A stretch of 64,000 nucleotides of DNA, from NCBI RefSeq assembly GCF_036884655.1, contig NC_088345.1, positions 22,100,501-22,164,500 on the forward strand. The letters run 5' to 3'. Positions 46,757 through 57,345 of the stretch are shown one piece after another. The DNA is from Musa acuminata AAA Group. Its lineage: Eukaryota > Streptophyta > Magnoliopsida > Zingiberales > Musaceae. Position 1 is the stretch's first letter; each line of letters opens with the position of its first letter. The position numbers and the translations under genes were made by a program. The notes under the pieces were generated by a model. The model did no database searches. It was not told the origin of the DNA and was given only the letters and a program-made list of their open reading frames with translations.

Positions 46757-49240
46757 TGTCGAATCTCGTATTTTGATGATGAAACTACTTGATATATGTT
46801 TATGATTTAATCTGCGTTTTGAGTGACGCAGGATGCTTCGATCAGGATGAGACAATTAAAGCAGGAAAATCATGTTGTGCCGAAGGAACATGTCAGAAGA
46901 TTGGACGTCGGGCCGGTGGATCGGTCGGCGTATCGACAGAAGGCTTCGGGCCGTGGACTCGGGCATCGGGCCAAGAAGAGCGGGTATTGTGCCAAGGATA
47001 TCAGAGTTGCGGAGTCAACTGGCTGATTGGGCAATAGGCTGCAAGAGAGGACGATGCGCCGAAGAATCGGACGAAGCGTCGAGAGACCAATGACATGTCA
47101 GACAACTTGGTTAATTGCTTAGGATTAATTGTCTCGATTGAAGTTTTGTTTTGTTGTGCAGGATTAACTATGATAACAATGAAGACATAAAGCGAAACAA
47201 AGTGTCGGAGTCAAGCGCGAAGGATTTGTTGCGAGTTCGAGAGTTCGACGGAAGTCCGAAGGTTCGTCGGGAATGCTACCGGAACTAGCCGAGAATGAGT
47301 TGGGAGCTTGCCGAAGGGTTTTTCGGAAGCTCGCCGGAAGGTTCGTTGGAAGTTCACGGAGCTCGCCGAGAAAGATCGGAGCTTGCCGACGAAGCTCGTT
47401 GGAACTCGCTAAGATCAAATCGTGAAGTCTAGGAGCTTGCCGGGAGTCCGCAGAATGGTTTCCGAGAGTTCATCGGAAGACCGCCGGAAGTTTGCCGGAA
47501 GCTCGCTAGAAGAAGTCTTGACTTGCGGACTTTGTAATAGCTTAGAAAATGTCTTTAAATTCATAGTTAGCACGTTAATTAGGGTTAGGATTAGGTGTTA
47601 ATCCTATAACCCAAGTAGGGGCCAATTAGGCCCAAGTTCGGACTGGTTTGGACCAAGTTTGGAGCCAAACCAAGTGAGCTGGAATAGTAAAAGAGGTGCA
47701 ACCGCCCCAGCCAAGAGGTGCAACCGCCCAGGCTATGTCTCCCAGCGAGATTGGGCGGTGCAACCGCCCCAGCCAAGAGGTGCAACCGCCCAGGGCTCAG
47801 TCTCCAAGCGAGACTGGGCGGTGCAACCTCCTCTGTCAAGAGGTAGCACCGCCAGAGCTCAAGTTTCGAGCTCTGCCAAGAGGTGCAACCACCGAGCTCG
47901 GTCTTCGAGCTCTGGCAGAGAGGTGCAACCTCTTTAGACAGGAGATGCATCGCCTGAGCTCGGTCTTCGAGCTCTGGCAGAGAGGTGCAACCACCGAGCT
48001 CAGACTTCGAGCTCTGCCAGGCGATGCAACCACTGAGCTCAGTCTTCGAGCTCTGGCAGAGAGGTGCAATCGCCTGAGCTTAGTCTTCGAGCTCTGCCAG
48101 GCGGTGCCACCTCTCCAGTCAAGAGGTGCAACCGCCTGATCCCGGAATTCCGGGATGTGATCGTTTTGAGCTCCAAATTTGAATTGGGTTGGGGCCTATA
48201 AATACCCCACCCATTCAACACTGAAAGGATACAGATCCACACCAAATTCTTGATCTTTTCAGTGATTCTAAGAGCTCAAATTTGTGTAAAGTCCTAAAGT
48301 TCTCCTCCTTCTGTTCTTTAAGTCTTGAGTTGTAAAGAGAGGAGAGAAAGGATCTGTAAAGGTTGTCTCCTAAGCCTGTCAAAAGGAGAGAAACTGTAAA
48401 AGGGCAGTTAGCCTTCGCCCATTGAAGGAAGGCAGCTAGTTGACGTCGGTGACCTCGTCGAAGGAGGAAGTCAAAAGTGGAGTAGGTCAAGACTGACCGA
48501 ACCACTCTAAATCTCTGGTTTGCTTTTACCTTGAGCACTTTATCATTACTGCAAACCTCCTACATTGCTACTGCCCTCTGCGCCTTTACGAACGAGTTTC
48601 TAAGCTCTGATCTTTCAGAATCTGTATTCAAACGTAAATCGTGTTTTCGTACGATCTTCACACTGCAGTTTACGCTTACATTCGGATTCCATTTATAACT
48701 GCAAATTGCTTTCTACGTAAAACGCTTTTCAAGGTTCAAAACTGCTTTTAGACGCAAAACTACATTTAGACGTAAAATTACGTTTAGACGTAAAACTGCG
48801 TTTAGACGCAAAACTGCGTTTAGACGTAAAACTGCGTTTAGACGCAAAACTACGTTTAGACGCAAAACTGCGTTTAGACGCAAAACTGCGTTTAGACGCA
48901 AAACTGCGTTTAGACGTAAAACTGCGTTTTGACGTAAAACTGCGTTTGGACGTAAAACTGAGTTTAGACGCAAACTGCGCTTAGACGCAAACTGCGCTTA
49001 GATGCAAATTGCGCTTAGACGCAAACTGTGCTTAGATGCAAACTGCGCTTAGACGCAAACTGTGTTTAGACGCAAACTGCGCTTAGACGCAAAACTGCGC
49101 TTAAACGCAAACTGCACTGTGATTCTGCTTTTATATCGAAATCATTTTTTATCAGACGAACGCAGCTTTAGCTTTTAAATTGCTGTAAGATTTCCGCTGC
49201 ACTAATTCACCCCCCCCTCTTAGTGCTCTCGATCCTAACA
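46757..49240 (+). repeat. E3 5' LTR (mosaic)
   Basis: 2484 bp. 46757-about 47685 matches E2/E1 LTRs: the extra first module, then GGAAGCTCGCCGG repeats up to the GAGCCAAACC word. From about 47690 it matches the S LTR: GAGGTGCAACCGCC array (47694-48135), palindrome ATCCCGGAATTCCGGGAT (48139-48156), TATA box, 18/17-bp array (about 48755-49110). The start is TGTCG instead of TGTTG. Confidence 0.92.
48197..48204 (+). promoter_or_regulatory. TATA box of E3 5' LTR
   Basis: TATAAATA in the S-type context, 41 bp after the 18-bp palindrome. Confidence 0.65.
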
Positions 49241-49254
49241 ATTGGTATAAGAGC
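49241..49254 (+). other. E3 primer-binding site
   Basis: ATTGGTATAAGAGC after CCTAACA; one base off the tRNA complement. Confidence 0.88.
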
Positions 49255-49290
49255 GGGGTATTTCTCATTTCGGATTTACACCCGAGAGAA

Positions 49291-50202
49291 ATGACTTTTC
49301 AAGAGGGCTGTTCGGTCTTTCGTCCACCGTTCTTTAACGGATTGGACTACACTTATTGGAAAACTCGAATGAGAGTTTTCTTAATTTCTCTAAATCTGGA
49401 TTTATGGAATATCATTGAAAACGGTTTTCAACTTCCCTCCAAACCGATGAACGAATGGTCGGTTTTGGAGAAGAAGAATTTTTCTTTAAACGCAAAAGCT
49501 ATGAATGCCTTATTTTGCGCATTGGACAAAAATGAGTTCAATCGGATTTCTACATGTGAAACGGCTTTCGATATTTGGCGCACTCTTGAAATCACGCACG
49601 AGGGAACTAGTAGAGTCAAAGACTCGAAAGTTAATATTTTACTGCTTGATTTCGAGCTTTTTCATATGAAACCAAGTGAAACCGTTGTTGACATGTACAC
49701 CCGTTTTACGGATGTCGTCAATGGTTTAAAATCACTTGGTAAAAGCTTTTCGGATTTTGAACTCGTTAACAAAGTTTTGCGCTCACTTTCTAAAACTTGG
49801 GATTCAAAAGTAACTGCTATTCAAGAATCGAAAAACTTGAACCATTTTCCACTTGAAGAACTAATTGGTTCATTTATCACATATGAAATGACGTGCAATG
49901 CACGTGAAGAACTTGAGAACCACCTTCCAAAGAACAGGAAGGATTTGGGACATAGAACATTTGAAGACCACTCGAGCATAAGCTCAAGTGATGGTGAACT
50001 TAAACTACAAATGAAACGAAAATTAAAAAGCAAAAAGAATGGAACTACTTGCTTTAAACGCAAGAAGAAGAACAAAAATTGGGATGAATCGAGCTCATCT
50101 GAAGACGAGAAATTCAACAAAAGCGAGGCGGCAAACTACGCCTTACTAGCTTACGACATTGAGGTAATTAAAATGCCTTTGGTTTATTTTGAAATTACTT
50201 GA
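49291..50202 (+). CDS. Short Gag without zinc knuckle, element E3
   Basis: 303 codons, uninterrupted. Core as in E2 ([73 protein letters not shown]). The basic stretch KSKKNGTTCFKRKKKNKNW followed by DESSSSED aligns with the region around the first S knuckle; only one Cys remains, so no CCHC finger. Homology to S Gag stops just after ANYALLAYDIEV, and the frame ends IKMPLVYFEIT. The Lys/Arg run may still bind RNA non-specifically (inference). Conservation of an open frame in two separate insertions suggests the protein matters to the element. Confidence 0.88.
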   Translation: MTFQEGCSVFRPPFFNGLDYTYWKTRMRVFLISLNLDLWNIIENGFQLPSKPMNEWSVLEKKNFSLNAKAMNALFCALDKNEFNRISTCETAFDIWRTLEITHEGTSRVKDSKVNILLLDFELFHMKPSETVVDMYTRFTDVVNGLKSLGKSFSDFELVNKVLRSLSKTWDSKVTAIQESKNLNHFPLEELIGSFITYEMTCNAREELENHLPKNRKDLGHRTFEDHSSISSSDGELKLQMKRKLKSKKNGTTCFKRKKKNKNWDESSSSEDEKFNKSEAANYALLAYDIEVIKMPLVYFEIT

Positions 50203-53018
50203 TGCTTTCATGATATATTTTCTTTTTTAGTTTAGAACTAATTTTCTTGAAAATTACATGTTTAAAAATAAAAATACAAAAATTATGATCATGCTGATAA
50301 TTTCGAAAATAATATTGCATATTTTATGATAAACAAACAAAATGATTTTGATCATGGTTAAGAAGTAATAATGTGTATCATGTTTGATTAACATTGTTGA
50401 ATGAAATCACGTTTGATTTAAAGTAATGCATAAAGATGTAATATGAAATGGTTATTAACAATTTTATGCATGTGATTTTAAGTTATCCATGATCATGAGC
50501 TTGTTTGATCTTCTTGACTTAATTTCAAGATCTATAGCAAAAATCATGTTTGAATATATGAAAGTGTTAATTTCATTTTCGGATTCAGTTAACAATTGGT
50601 ATCCTAACAATCGGATTTTCTCATACACTTATGAAAAATATTTTTCTAAAATGGATTTGATGAAATGATTCATGCTTATAAACTCCATCTTGAAATATGA
50701 ATGATAGTGTTTTTGCTTGCAAAGATTTGTTTCACATTCATATCTCCTATGATTCGTGTGTAGAAAAAGAATTTATAAATCATAACACAATGTGATTTCT
50801 TATGCAAAAATAAAGTGCTTTTGTGATTCTTTGCTAAAGAGAATAATTATTAAAATCATGATCTTGATAACATGAAGCTCTTTATGAATCAAGATCGTTC
50901 ATTATGCTCCCTACATTTATCAAAAAGGAGTTCTTCAAATGAAATGCAATTCAATGAAGTGTCATATTGATATCTTGAAACTTGGAATATTTTAAAATGT
51001 GATCTTGATAAGAATGTTTCAAGTTGCTCTTTGTACTATATCTTTTCGAATGAATCATGAGCCTTGATATCATATATTTCATAATACAAGATTTATTTGC
51101 CTTATGTCTTGAACTTTAATGCTTATCTTAATTTGGCATATAAAGACTAAGGCATGCTTAGGTGAAAAAGAATCTCTTAAAAAATGCTTTTCCCATCTGA
51201 TCGAGATTAATGATTTCATGATATTTTGTGAATCTCGAAATTAATTTTAATGACTTGATTATGAATTTCAAGTTAATGATTTGATTTGAATAAGTTTTAT
51301 CTAAATCATAATCTTGATCTTGCAAAATTGAAGTCACAAATAATATCTTGTGGTATTCATGAATTGATACTCACAATATGAAAGCATTGATATTCATGAC
51401 TTGAATTGGATTGAAACATTGTATGCTTAATTTAATCATTCTCCTATGTTTCAAAAATTCCTTAAAAGCCTTATGTGATGATTGAAAACTAATCTGCTTT
51501 ATGATGAATTACGAATCATGACTTGATCTATGATATAAATGCCTTGAAATGATTGAAATATTTAACACTTTTATGCTCTACCCCCTACTTTCTTCTTGTT
51601 TTCAATGATAAAATGGGGAGAAGTTTTGATCATGCATGGTAGGATATAATTTGACAAAATTGATACCATCATGATATGAAACATTTATGATGTGCAATTA
51701 TGCATGCAATACTTGTGCTTTCTAATTATGATGTGATGTATTGCATATGATGTAAATCATGATTTAAAATGCTATGAGTGCCAAGTTACACATTTTGAGA
51801 AGAAATTGTTGTATTGAAATATTAATGTAATTATGAATGGTGATATGATATCATGCATGTAATACTTCAATTTATGATAATGATGCATGCAATGATAAAA
51901 TATTCATGATGAAAAATTATCTTGACATTCATAACTTGATTATTCATCATTTGTCATGATTTTGAAATCGTTATAAAAGGAAAAGAGAACTACAAAATTG
52001 TATTCTCTCTTTCTTTTTTTTACAATGACAAAGGGGGAGATAGCTAGCTTGTACAAGTCAAGAAGATGCAAAAACTTGATTGCTAGCTTACCTATTTTAA
52101 GAAGCAAAGATTGCTAACTTGCTTATTTCAAGAAGAAAAATTGTCTTCTTGAACATCACTATCTTGAATATCTCAAGAAGCAAAACTTGCAATTTGCACA
52201 TTGCAATAGGAAGCAAGAATCATGAGCTTACACAAGAAATTTGTCTTGCATTTGCTTTCGAAATTTTTGCTAGCTTATATATTGTGAAACTTGTATATCA
52301 TAAAAATTGCTAGCTTGTTGGTCTAAAGAGAAGCAAAAAGTTGCTATCTCAAAAGAAGCAAATGTGCTATCTTGCCTATCTCAAGAGGCAAAAATGCTAA
52401 CTTGCGCATCTAGCAAAGTGAGCAAAATTTTCAAGAAGCAAGAGTTGCCTTCTTGAACATCTCTAATTTGCTAGCTTGCATGATATAGAACTTGCTATCT
52501 TGAACATTACCAAAAGTGCTATCAAACTTGAATATCTAAAACTTGATAGCATGAATGTTCTAAGCATGATATAACACTTGCTAAATCTTCTAGCTCCAAG
52601 ATTGCATGATGATAAAACTTGATACTATGTTTTTCATGCAATGAGATGAACCAATATCACACACACACTTGATTGTGGTACTTCTCCTTTTTGTTGATGA
52701 CAAAGGGGGAGAAGTATGTTGATGACATGACGAGTGATGCATAAGTTTATGCATATGTTCATGTTGACGTGTTGCTAGTATTCATGATGAATATTGCAAT
52801 GACTTGAATTCAGTGTGAATTCAAGGTTCTATCAATATGGCATATTGATAGGGGGAGTTTGTTTAAACTCCAGGAGTTAAGGTTAACTCCGTTTATGTTG
52901 ACATGTTGCTTAGATTTTTGAATCTAAGAGGTTCTATCAATATGGCATATTGATAGGGGGAGTTTGTTTAAACTCCGGGAGTTAAGTTTAACTCCGTCAT
53001 CAAGTGGTTGTCATCATC
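50203..53018 (+). other. E3 long non-coding 3' internal region
   Basis: AT-rich, no gene. Two secondary purine tracts: about 52021-52040 and 52690-52714, the second within a hairpin with arms TACTTCTCC/GGAGAAGTA. Word mosaic at 52040-52560 as in E2. The terminal hairpin cluster is partly duplicated: CTATCAATATG/CATATTGATAG plus GGAGTTT/AAACTCC occurs near 52831-52880 and again near 52934-52978. Confidence 0.75.
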
Positions 53019-53032
53019 AAAAAGGGGGAGAT
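53019..53032 (+). other. E3 polypurine tract
   Basis: AAAAAGGGGGAGAT adjoining TGTTGAATCTCG at 53033. Confidence 0.9.
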
Positions 53033-55603
53033 TGTTGAATCTCGTATTTTGATGATGAAACTACTTGATATAGGTTTATGATTTAATCTACGTTTTGAGT
53101 GACGCAGGATGCTTCGATCAGGATGAGACAATTAAAGCAGGAAAATCATGTTGTGCCGAAGGAACATGTCAGAAGATTGGACGTCGGGCCGGTGGATCGG
53201 TCGGCGTATCGACAGAAGGCTTCGGGCCATGGACTCGGGCATCGGGCCAAGAAGAGCGGGTATTGTGCCAAGGATATCGGAGTTGCGGAGTCAACTGGCC
53301 GATTGGGCAATAGGCTGCACGAGAGGACGATGCGCCGAAGAATCGGACGAAGCGTCGAGGGACCAATGACATGTCAGACAACTTGGTTAATTGCTTAGGA
53401 TTAATTGTCTCGATTGAAGTTTTGTTTTGTTGTGCAGGATTAACTATGATAACAATGAAGACATAAAGCGAAACAAAGTGTCGGAGTCAAGCGCGAAGGA
53501 TTTGTTGCGAGTTCGAGAGTTCGACGGAAGTCCGAAGGTTCGTCGGGAATGTTACCGGAACTAGCCGAGAATGAGTTGGGAGCTTGCCGAAGGGTTTTTC
53601 GGAAGCTCGCCGGAAGGTTCGTTGGAAGTTCACGGAGCTCGCCGAGAAAGATCGGAGCTTGCCGACGAAGCTCGTTGGAACTCGCTAAGATCAAATCGTG
53701 AAGTCTAGGAGCTTGCCGGGAGTCCGCAGAATGGTTTCCGAGAGTTCATCGGAAGACCGCCGGAAGTTTGCCGGAAGCTCGCTAGAAGAAGTCTTGACTT
53801 GCGGACTTTGTAATAGCTTAGAAAATGTCTTTAAATTCATAGTTAGCACGTTAATTAGGGTTAGGATTAGGTGTTAATCCTATAACCCAAGTAGGGGCCA
53901 ATTAGGCCCAAGTTCGGACTGGTTTGGACCAAGTTTGGAGCCAAACCAAGTGAGCTGGAATAGTAAAAGAGGTGCAACCGCCCCAGCCAAGAGGTGCAAC
54001 CGCCCAGGCTATGTCTCCCAGCGAGATTGGGCGGTGCAACCGCCCCAGCCAAGAGGTGCAACTGCCCAAGGCTCAGTCTCCAAGCGAGACTGGGCGGTGC
54101 AACCTCCTCTGTCAAGAGGTAGCACCGCCAGAGCTCAAGTTTCGAGCTCTGCCAAGAGGTGCAACCACCGAGCTCGGTCTTCGAGCTCTGGCAGAGAGGT
54201 GCAACCTCTTTGGACAGGAGATGCATCGCCTGAGCTCGGTCTTCGAGCTCTGGCAGAGAGGTGCAACCACCTCTGGCAGAGAGGTGCAACCACCTCTAGC
54301 AGAGAGGTGCATCAGCCTGAGCTCAGTTTCGAGCTCTGCCAGGTGATGCAACCACCGAGCTCAGACTTCGAGCTCTGCCAGGCGATGCAACCACTGAGCT
54401 CAGTCTTTGAGCTCTGGCAGAGAGGTGCAATCGCCTGAGCTCACTCTTCGAGCTCTGCCAGGCGGTGCCACCTCTCCAGTCAAGAGGTGCAACCGCCTGA
54501 TCCCGGAATTCCGGGATGTGATCGTTTTGAGCTCCAAATTTGAATTGGGTTGGGGCCTATAAATACCCCACCCATTCAACACTGAAAGGATACAGATCCA
54601 CACCGAATTCTTGATCTTTTCAGTGATTCTAAGAGCTCAAATTTGTGTAAAGTCCTAAAGTTCTCCTCCTTCTGTTATTTAAGTCTTGAGTTGTAAAGAG
54701 AGGAGAGAAAGGATCTGTAAAGGTTGTCTCCTAAGCCTGTCAAAAGGAGAGAAACTGTAAAAGGGCAGTTAGCCTTCGCCCATTGAAGGAAGGCAGCTAG
54801 TTGACGTCGGTGACCTCGTCGGAGGAGGAAGCCAAAAGTGGAGTAGGTCAAGACTGACCGAACCACTCTAAATCTCTGGTTTGCTTTTACCTTGAGCACT
54901 TTATCATTACTGCAAACCTCCTACATTGCTACTGCCCTCTGCGCCTTTACGAACGAGTTTCTAAGCTCTGATCTTTCAGAATCTGCATTCAAACGTAAAT
55001 CGTGTTTTCGTACGATCTTCACACTGCAGTTTACGCTTACATTCGGATTCCATTTATAACTGCAAATTGCTTTCTATGTAAAACGATTTTCAAGGTTCAA
55101 AACTGCTTTTAGACGCAAAACTACATTTAGACGTAAAATTACGTTTAGACGTAAAACTGCGTTTAGACGCAAAACTGCGTTTAGACGTAAAACTGCGTTT
55201 AGACGTAAAATTGCGTTTAGACGTAAAACTGCGTTTAGACGCAAAACTACGTTTAGACGTAAAACTGTGTTTAGACGTAAAACTGCGTTTTGACGTAAAA
55301 CTGCGTTTTGACGTAAAACTGCGTTTGGACGTAAAACTGAGTTTAGACGCAAACTGCGCTTAGACGCAAACTGCGCTTAGACGCAAACTGTGCTTAGACG
55401 CAAACTGCGCTTAGACGCAAACTGTGTTTAGACGCAAACTGCGCTTAGACGCAAAACTGCGCTTAGACGCAAACTGCACTGTGATTCTGCTTTTATATCG
55501 AAATCATTTTTTATCGGACGAACGCAGCTTTAGCTTTTAAATTGCTGTAAGATTTTCGCTGCACTAATTCACCCCCCCCCTCTTAGTGCTCTCGATCCTA
55601 ACA
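53033..55603 (+). repeat. E3 3' LTR (mosaic)
   Basis: 2571 bp, same mosaic as the 5' LTR. The U3 array (53970-54497) has extra units ACCACCTCTGGCAGAGAGGT and a GTGCATCAGCC unit missing from the 5' LTR. Palindrome 54500-54517, TATA box 54558-54565, 18/17-bp array about 55110-55480. Confidence 0.92.
54558..54565 (+). promoter_or_regulatory. TATA box of E3 3' LTR
   Basis: TATAAATA, S-type context. Confidence 0.6.
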
Positions 55604-56538
55604 ATAATCACATGAGGAGGCACAGCGGGAGCATGGATGCAATAGCGGGACCCACGAGACGGACGATCGTGATGCATGAAGATGCATCAAGATGTCGACA
55701 GAACCGACGAGGACGAGGACGAGATGGACAATAACAAGGCATGAAGATGTACCATTGCACACATAGATCTTGATGTGAGTGATTAGGTCTACTAGCTCGG
55801 GCCTAATCATATTAGGTTATGGTCCATGATCATATGGTGTGATTGCTTATACACATACTAGATATGTATATATATTTGCATGCGATGTAGATATATATTA
55901 AATATGTATATGTATGACATGTCATATTAGGAGACCAAATCGTAGAAATATCTCTCGATAATATTAAGTCGGTAAATGTGAGCCAATTAATTTGACCCAC
56001 GTGGCCTTCCATTGTTATAAGTAGGAACCGATTCCTGATGTAGGTTGAGTTGGTCGAGTCCCTCGAGACTCACCTATATCACGATTCGGTATCTTGCTTA
56101 CGACATAGAGATGTCACCGGTGACCTGAGGGCATGGTATGCTTCGTCGAGTCCCTCGAGGGTATATCATCAAATCATACTCATCTAGTAATGAAGGTGTT
56201 GACTTAACCAAGCATCATGGTTGGTTGAGTCCCTCGAGGCCATGGTGATTCGGAGGCCGAACAGGATGGGAATCACAAAGAATTGTAATCGGCAAGAGTT
56301 GCCTACCTTTTAGGCTTAGTGTGATTGGTCCAGTCCCTTGAGGTTACACTAAGACGTTGATTGGATCCTAATCCCCACTAGAAGTCTACCGGAGACTTCC
56401 GTTTCACGTGCTAAGGTTGTCGTGTGACTCGTTAGTAAAATAGTGAGAGCATATTAAGATAGTAGTTCATATCTTGATAGTCTATTTCTTGCAAAATCTA
56501 CATGTTATTCATTTCTGCTACATCTTTATTTTCAGAAA
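55604..56538 (+). other. B leader, part before gag
   Basis: Untranslated leader of B resuming after E3. No gene. Contains four spaced copies of a GAGTCCCTCGAGG-type motif (56054-56068, 56147-56160, 56228-56241, 56330-56343) and TATATA-rich DNA (55860-55920). Confidence 0.7.
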
Positions 56539-57345
56539 ATGTCGCTTTCAAATCCCTTACGTGGCATACTTGATGTCAACCGCCTCATTGGTCTAAATTA
56601 TACGGATTGGCTCCGTAACTTGAGAATTGTTCTCACAGCGGAGAAAATCGTACACATCCTTGATACAGTGATGCCTACGCCGAAAGAAGGGGCAAGCGAG
56701 GATAAGATCGCTTGCTACGTGAAGTACATTGATGACTCCACTCTTGCTCAGTGCTATATGTTGGGCTCTATGACTCCTGAGTTACAGAGACAACATGAAA
56801 AGATGGATACCAGATCCATTCTCCTACATGTCTGCAAATTGTTTGAGGAATTGGGAAGGACTCAGCGATATGAGATATCCAAGAGCTTCTTCCGTGCTAG
56901 GATGACTAAGGGGATACCGGTTCAGAACCATGTCCTAAAGAAGATTGAGTAGATAGAAAAACTCACAGGTCTAGGAATGGTCCTAGAGGATAACTTGTGT
57001 GTGGACATTGTGCTTCAGTCCCTACCAGATTCCTTTTCACAGTTCATAATGAATTTTAATATGAACAAGCTTGAGGTGACTCTCCCAGAGCTCCTCAATA
57101 TGTTGAGGGAGGCAGAGAGTACTATTAAGAAAGAGAAGCCAGTTCTCTACACTGGTGAGACCAGAAAGAAAAGGAAAGTAGAAATGTCCCTTAAGAAGGG
57201 AAAGGGCAAGGGCAAACCAGGTAAAGCAAAGGTTGCTAAGAAAGACCCAACAAAGGATAAAGGCTAGTGCTTCCATTGTGGTAAAGATGGGCATTGGAAG
57301 TGGAGCTGCAAAGAGTACCTTGCAAAAAGGGTGAAATAGAAGCTT
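56539..57345 (+). pseudogene. gag pseudogene of B
   Basis: ATG 56539, N terminus MSLSNPLRGILDVNRL then NYTDWLRNLRIVLTAEK, typical of copia Gag of the TNT1-94-annotated type. In-frame TAG at 56950-56952 and again near 57265, just before a CCHC knuckle CFHCGKDGHWKWSC (about 57268-57309). The second half contains [35 protein letters not shown] sequence and a Lys-rich tail. Without the stops it would be a regular one-knuckle Gag. Confidence 0.88.

Larger units (their letters stand above)
46757..55603 (+). mobile_element. E3: gag-only LTR element with mosaic LTRs
   Basis: 8847 bp: 5' LTR 46757-49240, PBS, gag 49291-50202, about 2.8 kb non-coding, PPT, 3' LTR 53033-55603. Perfect duplication ATAAT (46752-46756 and 55604-55608). 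The internal region is of E2 type, but the LTR joins an E-type 5' part to an S-type 3' part. The LTRs are nearly identical apart from repeat numbers, so the insertion is recent. No pol trace. Confidence 0.93.
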
